A DNA stretch of 64,000 nucleotides from AC-32 sp963715575 (GCA_963715575.1 OY970250.1:248001-312000); one strand, 5' to 3'; positions 1-8,097 are shown, numbered from the stretch's first letter. Program-made: numbers and translations. Notes: generated by a model not told the origin, from the sequence alone.

Positions 1-61
1 CGATGATCAGCCATATCCAATGCATGGCGGCTCTCGTATCCGGCGTTGCCGCCGCTGAAAC

Positions 62-487
62 CTAAGGCGAAGACTTGAGCAGCTCGGCCTTCTTGGCCTC
101 GAACTCCTCGTCGGTGAGCACGCCGTCGCGGTGGAGGTCGGAGAGCTTCCTCAGCTGCTTGCTCACGTCGGGGTTCCGGCCGAACGGGCTGACCGGCGGG
201 CGCTGTGCCTCGGGCCCGGTGATCGGCCGGTGCTGGACGAAGCGGCGGTGGGCGATCACCAGCAGGGTCGCGGCCAGCACCGAGAAGAGCCAGGCCGAGA
301 ACGCCGTGCCGGAGTCGAGGTCCGTGCCGAAGAGGGCGAAGGCGAGGCTGTTGCCGATCAGCGCGCCGACCAGGCCGAAGCCGGTCGTCATCCAGATCGG
401 CATCGGGTCGGGGCCGGGGACCGTCCAGCGCGCGAGCACGCCGATCACGAAAGCGAAGATCAGCGTCGAGACGATCGCGCCGAGCAC
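62..487 (-). CDS. small membrane protein with C-terminal SHOCT domain
   Basis: A 141-residue protein with three hydrophobic segments at about residues 2-20, 31-52 and 60-80, then a polar linker and a C-terminal SHOCT motif at about 113-139 (QLRKLSDLHRDGVLTDEEFE, followed by a Lys-rich end). SHOCT is a short oligomerisation module often found at the end of membrane proteins; the exact function here is unknown. Start is GTG at 487. There is no Shine-Dalgarno sequence, but TAGGTT lies 6 nt before the GTG and its TAG is the uvrB stop codon, so the gene probably has its own leaderless promoter. It may alternatively be read together with uvrB. Confidence 0.75.
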   Translation of the reverse strand: MLGAIVSTLIFAFVIGVLARWTVPGPDPMPIWMTTGFGLVGALIGNSLAFALFGTDLDSGTAFSAWLFSVLAATLLVIAHRRFVQHRPITGPEAQRPPVSPFGRNPDVSKQLRKLSDLHRDGVLTDEEFEAKKAELLKSSP

Positions 488-499
488 GAGCGCAACCTA
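488..499 (-). promoter_or_regulatory. -10-like TAGGTT overlapping the uvrB stop, leaderless start
   Basis: On the minus strand TAGGTT (499..494) is followed by 6 nt and then the GTG of the SHOCT gene. The TAG is also the uvrB stop codon. Spacing fits a transcript beginning at or next to the start codon. No convincing -35 was found. Confidence 0.5.
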
Positions 500-2506
500 C
501 CCGCTCGGAACCTCTGCGGCAGCCTGCAGCTCCCGGCGGAGATCCTTGATCTCGTCGCGCAGCTTGGCCGCGTACTCGAAGCGCAGCTCCTCGGCCGCGG
601 CGAACATCTCCTCCTCCAGCTGGATCACGAGCTTCTCCAGCTCGGCCGGTGCCATGCCCTCGACCTCGGCACGGCCCTTGCGCCGGCGGCCCGGGACCGT
701 CGGCGACTCGAGCGCCAGGAACTCGGCGATGTCGGAGACGCCCTTGACGATCGACTCCGGCGTGATCCCGTGCTCCTCGTTGTACGCGAGCTGCTTGGCG
801 CGACGGCGGTCGGTCTCCTCGAGCGCGAACTTGATCGCCTCCGTGTGCTTGTCCGCGTACATCAGCACCTTGCCGTTGACGTTCCGCGCCGCGCGGCCGA
901 TCGTCTGGATCAGCGCCGTCTGCCCGCGCAGGAAGCCCTCCTTGTCGGCGTCGAGGATCGCCACCAGCGAGACCTCCGGCAGGTCGAGCCCCTCGCGCAG
1001 CAGGTTGACGCCGACGAGCACGTCGTACTCGCCGAGCCGCAGCTCCCGGATGATCTGGATCCGCTCGAGCGTGTCGATCTCGGAGTGCAGGTAGCGCGCC
1101 TTCACCCCCGACTCGAGCAGGTAGTCGGTCAGGTCCTCGGCCATCTTCTTGGTCAGCGTCGTGACGAGCACGCGCTCGCCGACCTCCTCACGCCGTCGGA
1201 TCTCGTTCAGCAGGTCGTCGATCTGGTTCTTCGTCGCGCGCAGCTCGACCTCGGGGTCGACGATCCCGGTCGGGCGGATCAGTTGCTCGGCGATGCGCGT
1301 CGAGTGACGCAGCTCGTACGGCCCGGGCGTGGCGGACATGAAGACCAGCTGCGGCACCTTGCCGAGGAACTCGTCGAAGCGCAGCGGCCGGTTGTCGAGC
1401 GCAGACGGCAGCCGGAAACCGTGCTCGACGAGCGTCTCCTTGCGCGAGCGGTCGCCCTCGTACATGCCGCCGATCTGGGGCACGGTCTGGTGCGACTCAT
1501 CCACGAAGACGACGAAGTCGGACGGGAAGAAGTCGAGCAGCGTGTGCGGCGCCGAGCCCGGCGGGCGGCCGTCGAGGTGGCGCGAGTAGTTCTCGATCCC
1601 GTTGCAGAAGCCGAGCTCCTGCATCATCTCGAGGTCGTACTCGGTGCGCTGGCGGATGCGGTGCGCCTCGAGCATCTTGCCCTCGGACTCGAACAACTTG
1701 ACCTGCTCGGCGAGCTCGTGCCGGATCTGCTCCGAGGCGCGCTCGACGGTCGGCTTCGAGGTCACGTACTGCGTCGCCGGGAAGATCGCGAGGTGCTCGA
1801 GCTTGGCGTACACCTCGCCGGTGAGCGGGTCGAAGTGCGTGATCTGCTCGACCTCGTCCCCGAAGAACGAGATCCGGTAGGCCGACTCCATGTGCGCGGG
1901 CTGCACCTCGACCACGTCGCCCTTGACGCGGAACTTGCCGCGGCCGAGCAGCGTGTCGTTGCGCGCATACTGGATGTCCACGAGCTTGCGCAGGACGAGG
2001 TCGCGGTCGTGCTCCTCGCCGGTCGCGAGCAGGACGACGCGCTTCTCGTACTCCTCGGGCGAGCCGAGGCCATAGATGCACGAGACCGAGGCGACGATCA
2101 CCACGTCCCGGCGCGAAAGCAGCGCGGCCGTCGCCGCGTGGCGCAGCCGGTCGATGTCGTCGTTCCGCGAGCTGTCCTTCTCGATGTAGAGGTCCGCCTG
2201 CGGGACGTACGCCTCGGGCTGGTAGTAGTCGTAGTAGGAGACGAAGTACTCGACTGCGTTGTCCGGGAAGAACTCCCGCAGCTCGTTGCAGAGCTGGGCC
2301 GCCAAAGTCTTGTTGTGGGCAATCAAGAGGGTCGGCTTCTGGACCTGCTCCACGATCCAGGCCATCGTCGCCGTCTTGCCGGTGCCAGTCGCGCCGAGCA
2401 GCGTCTGGTAGCGCTCGCCGGCGCGCAGTCCCTCCGACAGCTCGGCGATCGCCGAAGGCTGGTCACCGGTCGGCTGATATGCCTGCGAGGTTTTGAACTC
2501 CGCCAT
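497..2506 (-). CDS. uvrB: excinuclease ABC subunit B
   Basis: 669 residues, the usual UvrB length. UvrB is the helicase-like damage-verification subunit of nucleotide excision repair; it receives damage from UvrA2 and recruits UvrC. Walker A GATGTGKT is at residues 38-45, the beta-hairpin YYDYYQPEAYVP at about 92-103, the DESH helicase motif near 335, and a C-terminal UvrC-binding coiled coil at about 630-665. The ATG at 2506 fits the family N-terminus (MAEFKTSQAYQPTGDQP). The open frame continues upstream to 3550, but that part is antisense to the MFS gene and lacks UvrB similarity. No uvrA or uvrC lies nearby. Confidence 0.97.
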   Translation of the reverse strand: MAEFKTSQAYQPTGDQPSAIAELSEGLRAGERYQTLLGATGTGKTATMAWIVEQVQKPTLLIAHNKTLAAQLCNELREFFPDNAVEYFVSYYDYYQPEAYVPQADLYIEKDSSRNDDIDRLRHAATAALLSRRDVVIVASVSCIYGLGSPEEYEKRVVLLATGEEHDRDLVLRKLVDIQYARNDTLLGRGKFRVKGDVVEVQPAHMESAYRISFFGDEVEQITHFDPLTGEVYAKLEHLAIFPATQYVTSKPTVERASEQIRHELAEQVKLFESEGKMLEAHRIRQRTEYDLEMMQELGFCNGIENYSRHLDGRPPGSAPHTLLDFFPSDFVVFVDESHQTVPQIGGMYEGDRSRKETLVEHGFRLPSALDNRPLRFDEFLGKVPQLVFMSATPGPYELRHSTRIAEQLIRPTGIVDPEVELRATKNQIDDLLNEIRRREEVGERVLVTTLTKKMAEDLTDYLLESGVKARYLHSEIDTLERIQIIRELRLGEYDVLVGVNLLREGLDLPEVSLVAILDADKEGFLRGQTALIQTIGRAARNVNGKVLMYADKHTEAIKFALEETDRRRAKQLAYNEEHGITPESIVKGVSDIAEFLALESPTVPGRRRKGRAEVEGMAPAELEKLVIQLEEEMFAAAEELRFEYAAKLRDEIKDLRRELQAAAEVPSG

Positions 2507-2519
2507 TTGCCCAAGGGTA
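2507..2519 (-). promoter_or_regulatory. -10-like TACCCT 7 nt before uvrB ATG
   Basis: TACCCT (2519..2514) is separated from the uvrB ATG by TGGGCAA with no Shine-Dalgarno sequence, consistent with a leaderless uvrB mRNA. The divergent DUF1360 gene begins only 18 nt away, so the two promoters must overlap. Confidence 0.5.
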
Positions 2520-2524
2520 GCGGG

Positions 2525-2992
2525 ATGGATTCGGTTCAAAGGCATCCGCCCTACGAGGCCTACGCGACGATCATGGGCGTCTTCGCGGGTGGGCTCGTGA
2601 CCGCCGGCGCGCTCGCCCGGGCGCTCGACCGCGACCCGCAGTGCCACACTGCGCTCGACTTCGCGGTGCTCAGCGCCGCCGCGTTCAAGGCGGCCCGGAC
2701 GCTCTCGCACGACGAGGTGACGAGCTTCATCCGCCAGCCGTTCGTGCGGGGCGACGCGCACAGCGGCGAGCGCGAGGAACCGGTCGAGGGCGGGCTGGAG
2801 CAGGCGATCGGCGAGCTGGTGACCTGCTCGCGCTGCATCGGCACCTGGGTGGCCGCGGGGCTGGCCGCGACACAGATCGTCGCGCCGCGCTTCGGCAGGC
2901 TGCTGACCTGGTCGCTCGGCGCCGCGGCCGCGAACGACTTCCTCCAGGCCGGCTTCAACGCACTCTGCGCGAAGGCGAACGAGCTCGATTAG
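2525..2992 (+). CDS. DUF1360 family membrane-associated protein
   Basis: 155 residues, divergent from uvrB. Hydrophobic stretches at about 17-33 and 112-140 flank an amphipathic middle containing FAVLSAAAFKAARTLSHDEV and a C-x2-C (TCSRCIGTWV) at about 99-102. The pattern (short helix, TxxR..DxVTxxIRxPF, CxxCxGxW) is that of DUF1360, a family seen in Bacillus, Streptomyces and other Gram-positives with no established function. Start chosen as ATG 2525; a downstream ATG at 2573 is possible. Its 3' end overlaps the convergent MFS gene by 4 nt. Confidence 0.7.
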   Translation: MDSVQRHPPYEAYATIMGVFAGGLVTAGALARALDRDPQCHTALDFAVLSAAAFKAARTLSHDEVTSFIRQPFVRGDAHSGEREEPVEGGLEQAIGELVTCSRCIGTWVAAGLAATQIVAPRFGRLLTWSLGAAAANDFLQAGFNALCAKANELD

Positions 2993-4218
2993 GCCGGCGC
3001 GGGCTCGAGCCGCTGCCGGCCGAGCTCCCGTGCCGCGGCCAGCGAGACGATCGCCATCGACACCGTCTGCACCGCCGCGAACCCGATCAGCACCGGCGTC
3101 GTCCCGAACGCGTCGAGCACCGGGCCCGTGATGAACAGCCCGAGCGGGTTGACGACCGCCCAGCCGACCATCGCGGTCGACAGGACGTTCGGCCGCAGAG
3201 GCGGCGGGATGCGCAGCGTCGTGATCGCGTGCAGGCTCGGGTTGACGAGGCCGTTCGCGATCCCCGAGGCGAAGATCAGCGCCGAGAGCGCGATCGCGGG
3301 CAGCGGCAGCCAGAGCAGCCAGAGCGGCGCGGCCTGGCCGAGTGCGCAGGCGGCGACTACGGCCAGGCCCTGGAAGCGCCGGGTGAGAAAGCGGAACGAG
3401 ATCGCGTTGCCGACGAGCGCGCCGACCCCGAACGAGGCGATCAGCAGGCCGACGATCCCCGGGCGGTGGCCGAAGCGCGTCAGCACCAGCACGGGCACCG
3501 CGACGAAGAAGGCCGTCCAGGCCGCATCGCCGACGGCGAAGGTCGGCCACCAGACGCGCAGCAGCCGGTCCTGCTTGATGAAGCGGAGCCCGGCGCGCAG
3601 GTTCGTGTCCTCCGCCTCCTGCGGCACCGGCGGCCGGTGCGGCACGAAGACCGCGACGAGCACGACCGCGACCAGGTAGGTGGCGGCGTCGATCAGCAGC
3701 ACCGAGGTCGCGCCGACGATCCCGATCAGGATCCCGGCGAGCGCCGGCCCGGCCAGCAGCGTCGCGCGCGTGGCGGCCTGGAAGAGCGCCTGCGCCTCGG
3801 TGATCTGCTCCTCGTCCTCGCCCAGCAGCTCGGGGACGATCACCTTCTGCGCCGCAAAGTAGGGCGCGGCGAAGGCGCCGAGCGCGAAGGCGACCGCCAG
3901 CAGGATCGGGAACGTGAGCCCGCCGGTCCAGTGCAGGATCGGGATCACCGCCATCAGCGGCGCCCGCGCGCCGTCGCAGAGCAGCATCGTGCGGCGGGCC
4001 CCGAGCCGTCCGAGCACGCGGCCGCCGGGCAGGCCGAACAGCGCGAGCCCGATCACCTCGGCCGCCACCATGAAGGTCGTCTTGGTCGCCGAGCCGGTCG
4101 TCAGCAGCACGAACCAGGGCAGCGCGACCCAGGTCATCTGCGCGCCGGTGGTCGAGATCACCTCGGCCGCGAGCAGCGCGACGATCGAACGGTCGCGGAG
4201 CATCTCTGACCGACTCAC
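2989..4218 (-). CDS. MFS transporter, second of a tandem pair
   Basis: 409 residues with about 12 hydrophobic segments and an MFS loop signature (GGRVLGRLGARR) at about 62-73; resembles the drug/siderophore exporters of the MFS_3 type. It should export a small molecule across the cytoplasmic membrane; the substrate cannot be read from sequence. The start is GTG 4218, which overlaps the upstream transporter stop as GTGA, so the pair is translationally coupled. The two transporters are similar in kind but not near-identical and may work as a pair or on different substrates. Confidence 0.85.
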   Translation of the reverse strand: MSRSEMLRDRSIVALLAAEVISTTGAQMTWVALPWFVLLTTGSATKTTFMVAAEVIGLALFGLPGGRVLGRLGARRTMLLCDGARAPLMAVIPILHWTGGLTFPILLAVAFALGAFAAPYFAAQKVIVPELLGEDEEQITEAQALFQAATRATLLAGPALAGILIGIVGATSVLLIDAATYLVAVVLVAVFVPHRPPVPQEAEDTNLRAGLRFIKQDRLLRVWWPTFAVGDAAWTAFFVAVPVLVLTRFGHRPGIVGLLIASFGVGALVGNAISFRFLTRRFQGLAVVAACALGQAAPLWLLWLPLPAIALSALIFASGIANGLVNPSLHAITTLRIPPPLRPNVLSTAMVGWAVVNPLGLFITGPVLDAFGTTPVLIGFAAVQTVSMAIVSLAAARELGRQRLEPAPA

Positions 4219-5504
4219 TCGTCCGCCGCCGGGAGCTCGCGCAGGTGCGGGATCGGCGACGGCAGCAGCCAGAGCACGCCGGCGACGGCGCCGACGGTGG
4301 CGATCCAGAGTGTCGGCCGCAGGCCGATCCACGTGCCGAGCGCGCCGCCTGCCAGCGCGCCCAGCGGCCGCACGCCGTAGTTGACGACCATGTAGGCGCC
4401 GGAGACGCGTGCCCGCAGCCGTTCCGGCACGAGCGCGACCGTGATCGCGTTGGCCGAGATGTCGAGCAGCATCACGCCGAAGCCGGAGCCGAACTCGGCC
4501 GCGAACAGGCACGCGTAGATCGGCCAGTCGCCACCGCCGGCCAGCGGCACGAGCACGAGCGGCAGCGGGAACAGGATCGAGCCGGCGACGAAGACCGGCC
4601 CGACGCCGAAGCGGCGGCTCAGACGGCCGGTCACGAGCGAGCCGACCACCCCGCCGATCGCGCCGGCCCCGAGCACGAGGCCGAGCACGCCCGGCCGGAC
4701 GCCTAGCTCGCGCGTCGCGTAGAGGATGAACAGCGCCCAGAAGACGAAGTTGAAGAAGTTGATCGTCGCCGTCGAGAGCAGCTTCGCGCGGACGATCGGC
4801 GAGCCCCAGATGTAGCGCAGCCCGGCCCTCAGGTGGCCGCGCCCGGCCGCCTCGGTCGGCGGCTCCTGCGGGTGGATCGAGCGCATCGTCAGCGCCGAGA
4901 AGACGAACGAGAGCGCGTCCATGACCAGCGCTACCGGGGCCGAGAACACCTGCACGAGCGCCCCGCCGATGCTCGGCCCGACGACGAACGAGAAGGCGCG
5001 GCTGCCGTTCAACAGCGAGCTCGCCTCGAGATAGCGCTCACGCGGCACGAGCGAGGCGAAGAGCGTGCTGTAGGAAACGTAGAAGAACACGCTCAGCGTC
5101 CCGATCAGGAAGCTCGCGACGTAGAGTTGCGTCAGCGTCAGCGCGCCGAACGCGTAGGCGAGCGGGATCGTCGCCAGCACGGCCGCGCGGCCGAGCGCGG
5201 TGAAGATCATCGTCTCGCGCCGGCGGCCGCGGCGATCGACCCAGGCGCCGGCGTGGAGCGAGAAGAGCAGGTTCGGAAAGAGCATCGCCGCGCCGAGGTA
5301 GCCCATCTGCGCCGCGCTCGCGCTCAGCACGAGCACGCCGACCAGCGGCAGGGCGATCAGCGTCGCCTGGTCGCCGAACAGCGAGACCGTCTCGCCCACC
5401 CAGAAGCGGCGGAAATCGCGCTCCTGGAGGGCCCGCGGGAGCCGAATCAGGCGTTGCGGAGCCGGCGCGACGACAGCGCCCGTGGTGGGATCGGAGGGGT
5501 TCAT
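4215..5504 (-). CDS. MFS transporter, first of a tandem pair
   Basis: 429 residues with a polar N-terminal arm of about 30 residues, then about 12 transmembrane segments. The MFS motif A-like loop DRRGRRRETM is at about 90-99. Similar in type to EntS/MFS_3 exporters. ATG at 5504 overlaps the stop of the DUF4097 gene as ATGA, and its own stop overlaps the next transporter, so the DUF4097 protein and both transporters are one translational unit. Substrate unknown. Control probably comes from the RHH protein encoded first in the operon. Confidence 0.87.
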   Translation of the reverse strand: MNPSDPTTGAVVAPAPQRLIRLPRALQERDFRRFWVGETVSLFGDQATLIALPLVGVLVLSASAAQMGYLGAAMLFPNLLFSLHAGAWVDRRGRRRETMIFTALGRAAVLATIPLAYAFGALTLTQLYVASFLIGTLSVFFYVSYSTLFASLVPRERYLEASSLLNGSRAFSFVVGPSIGGALVQVFSAPVALVMDALSFVFSALTMRSIHPQEPPTEAAGRGHLRAGLRYIWGSPIVRAKLLSTATINFFNFVFWALFILYATRELGVRPGVLGLVLGAGAIGGVVGSLVTGRLSRRFGVGPVFVAGSILFPLPLVLVPLAGGGDWPIYACLFAAEFGSGFGVMLLDISANAITVALVPERLRARVSGAYMVVNYGVRPLGALAGGALGTWIGLRPTLWIATVGAVAGVLWLLPSPIPHLRELPAADE

Positions 5505-6361
5505 GCCCGGGAGACGGTGATGTCGCCGCTCATCGTGTTCGCACGGAGCTCGACGCTCGGGCCGTTGCCGTCGGGCGGCAGGTCGGAGACGGGCAGCTCG
5601 GAGCGCACCTCGCCGGAGCGGGAGCGAGCGTCGACCCAGAGGGACGTGCCTTCCCGGATTCCGACCTTGAGGTCACCGGAGGCCGACTTGAGCGTCACCT
5701 TGCCGCTGACGACGCTGCCGAGCTCCTGGTCGCCGGAGGCGGTGTTGATCCCGACCGACGAGCCGGCCTCGCGCACGAGCACGTCGCCGGAGGCGGAGTT
5801 GACCGAGAGCTCGCCCTGCACCTCGCGGATGATCACGTCGCCCGACGCGGAGTTGATCTTGGCCTCGCCGCCGATCGAGCGGACCTGGATGTCACCCGAG
5901 GCGGTGTTCACCTGCGCGTCCCCGCCGACGGAGGAGAGCTGGACGTCCCCGCTCGCAGCGCTGATGCTCGCCTCGCCGGCGATCTCGGTGAACTCGACGT
6001 CGCCGGAGCCCGTCTCGACCTCGACCGAGCCGAACCGGCCCCGGCCCTCGATGTCGGCGGAGCCGGACTTCGTCTCGAGGCTCGTGCCCTCGGGGCTCGT
6101 GACCGCGACGAGCACCTCCGCGTTGCGGAAGATCCCACGTCCACGGTCGCGGACGTCGATCACGACCTCGTGGCCGTTGCCGCGGTCGCGCAGCTCGACC
6201 CGAGCGTTCTCGACGGCGGCCGTGCTCGCGTCGTTGCCGCGGAGCGGCTCGAGCACGACCGTCGTCTCCTGCACCTCCGCCGTCTCGACCCGGATCTCGC
6301 CCGCCCCCAGGCGGATGTCGAGGCGGGTCTCGCCGGGAGTCTGGAAGGTCTCGGTCCTCAT
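5501..6361 (-). CDS. DUF4097 repeat protein (predicted beta-solenoid)
   Basis: 286 residues without signal peptide or membrane segment. From about residue 98 to 280 it consists of imperfect repeats of about 18-19 residues centred on SGD (for example AASGDVQLSSVGGDAQV, then TASGDIQVRSIGGEAKI), with SGD-type turns near 101, 119, 137, 155, 173, 191, 209, 227 and 278. This is the DUF4097 (putative adhesin-like) pattern and predicts a right-handed beta-solenoid. Because no export signal is visible it is probably cytoplasmic, perhaps a scaffold. It overlaps the upstream 32-codon ORF and the downstream MFS gene by 4 nt each. Confidence 0.85.
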   Translation of the reverse strand: MRTETFQTPGETRLDIRLGAGEIRVETAEVQETTVVLEPLRGNDASTAAVENARVELRDRGNGHEVVIDVRDRGRGIFRNAEVLVAVTSPEGTSLETKSGSADIEGRGRFGSVEVETGSGDVEFTEIAGEASISAASGDVQLSSVGGDAQVNTASGDIQVRSIGGEAKINSASGDVIIREVQGELSVNSASGDVLVREAGSSVGINTASGDQELGSVVSGKVTLKSASGDLKVGIREGTSLWVDARSRSGEVRSELPVSDLPPDGNGPSVELRANTMSGDITVSRA

Positions 6362-6456
6362 CGCGGACGCCTGACCGGGGGGCGCGGCGGCAGCTGCGGC
6401 CGCTTGTCGACGCGGACTTCGACGTGACCGAACGGGATCGGGAAAAAGGCCATCAT
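6358..6456 (-). CDS. 32-residue ORF between the RHH and DUF4097 genes
   Basis: ATG ATG at 6456 is preceded by a strong purine-rich Shine-Dalgarno (AGGAGGGGAGGA) that overlaps the stop of the RHH gene, and the stop codon overlaps the DUF4097 start as ATGA. The peptide starts MMAFFPIPFGHVEVRVDKRP and continues Pro/Arg-rich. HVEVRVDKRP resembles a beta strand such as those in DUF4097 proteins. It could be a genuine small protein, or mainly a translation-coupling device for the DUF4097 gene. The combination of SD and 4-bp overlap makes chance unlikely. Confidence 0.6.
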   Translation of the reverse strand: MMAFFPIPFGHVEVRVDKRPQLPPRPPVRRPR

Positions 6457-6469
6457 TGTTCCTCCCCTC

Positions 6470-6919
6470 CTAGCCGCGGGCATAGCCCGTCAGCCTGTTG
6501 CCGGATTGAGCCGCCGGGGCGGCCGTGGAGCTGCGCGAGAGCGCGCGGACGATCCAGGTGTTCACGGAGACGCCCTCGCGGCTCGCGGCGGTCTCGAGCG
6601 CGCTCTTCAGCGCCTCGGGCAGCCGCAGGGTGATGCGAGCGGTGTACGCCTCGTCGGCCGCGGCCGGAGCCTCCTGCTCTTCGCCGATGTACACGAGCTC
6701 GGGGTCCTGGCCGGTCAGCCGCACCTCGACGTGACCGCCGGGAAGCTTGTCGTTCAGCTCGAGCGCCACTTCCGAGAGCACGTCGAGCAGGCGCAGGCCG
6801 ACGGAGGCCTGGAGCGTGAGCACGAGCCGCCCGGCCACCTCGGCCGTCGTCTCGTCCCCCAGCTCCGCGACCGCCGACAGGTCGGCCTTGAGCGCGTCTA
6901 CGAATCTCTGTAGCTGCAT
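6470..6919 (-). CDS. ribbon-helix-helix regulator, probable autorepressor
   Basis: 149 residues. The first about 85 residues form an alpha/beta domain of unknown type, and residues 94-130 read as a ribbon-helix-helix DNA-binding fold of the Arc/HicB class (ARITLRLPEALKSALETAAS, then REGVSVNTWIVRAL). It heads the operon that continues with the 32-codon ORF, the DUF4097 protein and two exporters. A perfect 9-bp inverted repeat with a third half-site lies directly in front of its start, which suggests autorepression. No adjacent HicA-type toxin is present, so a toxin-antitoxin role is not supported. Confidence 0.75.
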   Translation of the reverse strand: MQLQRFVDALKADLSAVAELGDETTAEVAGRLVLTLQASVGLRLLDVLSEVALELNDKLPGGHVEVRLTGQDPELVYIGEEQEAPAAADEAYTARITLRLPEALKSALETAASREGVSVNTWIVRALSRSSTAAPAAQSGNRLTGYARG

Positions 6920-6920
6920 T

Positions 6921-6957
6921 GTGATGTCACTATGACATCACTAGTGGTGTCTGTCAA
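6921..6957 (-). promoter_or_regulatory. promoter with three-half-site operator before the RHH gene
   Basis: Read on the minus strand: TTGACA at 6957..6952, 17 nt, CATAGT at 6934..6929, then the ATG at 6919, giving a leaderless or nearly leaderless message. On the plus strand GTGATGTCA (6921-6929), CTA, TGACATCAC (6933-6941) is a perfect inverted repeat covering the -10, and GTGGTGTCT (6944-6952) is a third half-site matching 7 of 9 positions. Such spacing suits a dimeric RHH repressor. Confidence 0.65.
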
Positions 6958-6960
6958 GCG

Positions 6961-7512
6961 TCAGTTTGACGAATAGAGGCTTTTGGCGTAACCACGCCGA
7001 TAGAGCGTCTTCAGATGCTCGACCCGCTTGACGTAATGGCGCGTCTCCGCGAAGGCGATCCCCTTCCCCTCGCGGCGCCAGGTGTCGACGTTCTCCTGGC
7101 CGGCGTTGTAGGCGGCCAGGGCCGTGCGCTCGTCGCCGTACTTGTCCAGCAGGTGGCGCAGGTACCAGGAGCCGTAGCGGACGTTGATCTCGGGGTCGTC
7201 CAGGTCGGAGACCCGGAACTTCGAGCCGCCCGTGTGCACTGCGATCCCCTTCGCCGTGTCCGGCAGCAGCTGCATCAACCCGATCGCGCCGGAGCTCGAG
7301 CGCGCGTGGGCGTGGAACTTGCTCTCCTGGTAGATCAGGCCCGCGAGCAGCGCCGGGTCGAGGCGGTAGTTGCGCGCGTGGCCGCGGACGATCGCGTCGT
7401 AGCGCAGCGGGTAGCGCAGGCGCACGTACCAGGCAGGCTCGGTCGAGTGGACGTAGGCAAAGCCGGCTCCGAGGGCGGCGCCCACGAGGACGAGGGCGAG
7501 CAGCTTCCTCAC
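6961..7512 (-). CDS. lytic transglycosylase (SLT family)
   Basis: 183 residues with an N-terminal signal anchor (about 1-20), so it acts outside the membrane on peptidoglycan, cleaving between MurNAc and GlcNAc to give 1,6-anhydroMurNAc. SLT hallmarks are visible: catalytic Glu63 in YQESKFH, GLMQLLPDTA at 78-87, and AAYNAG near 133. Start is GTG 7512 overlapping the coaE stop (GTGA), so it is co-translated with coaE and rpsA. The short domain layout resembles single-domain SLT enzymes rather than Slt70. Confidence 0.9.
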   Translation of the reverse strand: MRKLLALVLVGAALGAGFAYVHSTEPAWYVRLRYPLRYDAIVRGHARNYRLDPALLAGLIYQESKFHAHARSSSGAIGLMQLLPDTAKGIAVHTGGSKFRVSDLDDPEINVRYGSWYLRHLLDKYGDERTALAAYNAGQENVDTWRREGKGIAFAETRHYVKRVEHLKTLYRRGYAKSLYSSN

Positions 7513-8096
7513 CGCATCAGCTCCCGCAACACCGCCTGGACGAAGTCGTCGAGCTTCTCGAGCGAGCCGTCGTTGACGTAGGCGAAGTCGGCCTGCGCGA
7601 TCTTGACCGAGTCAGGCAACAGGCGCGGCTCACGCTCCTCGGCGGCGACCTCGCTCCGGGCGCCGCGTACCTCGGGCGGCGCGGTCACGACCACGACGGC
7701 GTCGAAGCGGTCCTGGCCGCCGACCTCGTAGAGCAGCGGCACCTCGGTCGCGCTCACCCGCGGCGGGTCGTCAAGCTCGGACAGCTGCTCGCGCCAGCGC
7801 AGGTACTCGTCGACGACGAGCGGGTGCAGCAGGCCTTCGAGCCAGTCGAGCGCCTCGCGGTCGGCGAACACGATCTCGGCGATCGCCCCGCGGTCGACCT
7901 CGCCGTTCTCGCCGAAGACCGCGTCGCCGAAGCGCTCGCGCAGCGCCTCGCGCACGGCCTCGTCCTCCTGCAGCAGGCGGTGGACGATGTCGTCGCTGGA
8001 GATGACCGTAGCGCCGTGGCGCGCAAACGCGGCGAGGGCCTCGCTCTTGCCGGCTCCGATGCCGCCCGTGATGGCGACGGCGATCGGTCTCGCCAA
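7509..8096 (-). CDS. coaE: dephospho-CoA kinase
   Basis: 195 residues; phosphorylates dephospho-CoA at the 3'-hydroxyl with ATP, the last step of coenzyme A synthesis. P-loop GGIGAGKS is at about 10-17, followed by the family pattern SSDDIVHRLL and the dinucleotide-handling segment ATEVPLLYE. The best start is TTG 8096, only 1 nt after the rpsA stop, because it places GGIGAGKS at the usual distance from the N-terminus; a longer frame upstream runs inside rpsA and is low-complexity. The rpsA-coaE neighbourhood is common in Actinobacteria. Confidence 0.93.
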   Translation of the reverse strand: MARPIAVAITGGIGAGKSEALAAFARHGATVISSDDIVHRLLQEDEAVREALRERFGDAVFGENGEVDRGAIAEIVFADREALDWLEGLLHPLVVDEYLRWREQLSELDDPPRVSATEVPLLYEVGGQDRFDAVVVVTAPPEVRGARSEVAAEEREPRLLPDSVKIAQADFAYVNDGSLEKLDDFVQAVLRELMR

Positions 8097-8097
8097 G

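Noticed and set aside
1..61. Gene fragment at the left edge
   Set aside because: Only 61 nt lie beyond the SHOCT stop codon and no coding or RNA signal is visible.
131..2992. A 953-codon open frame on the plus strand antisense to uvrB
   Set aside because: Arg/Leu/Asp low-complexity translation typical of the opposite strand of a high-GC gene; only its last 155 codons (DUF1360) are plausible coding sequence.
2507..3550. Upstream extension of uvrB to 1017 codons
   Set aside because: The extra 348 residues are antisense to a clear MFS gene, have no family similarity, and a leaderless-type promoter lies right before the ATG at 2506.
6470..6919. HicAB-type toxin-antitoxin module
   Set aside because: The RHH end looks like an antitoxin, but no HicA-like partner is adjacent; the gene is followed by a DUF4097/transporter operon.
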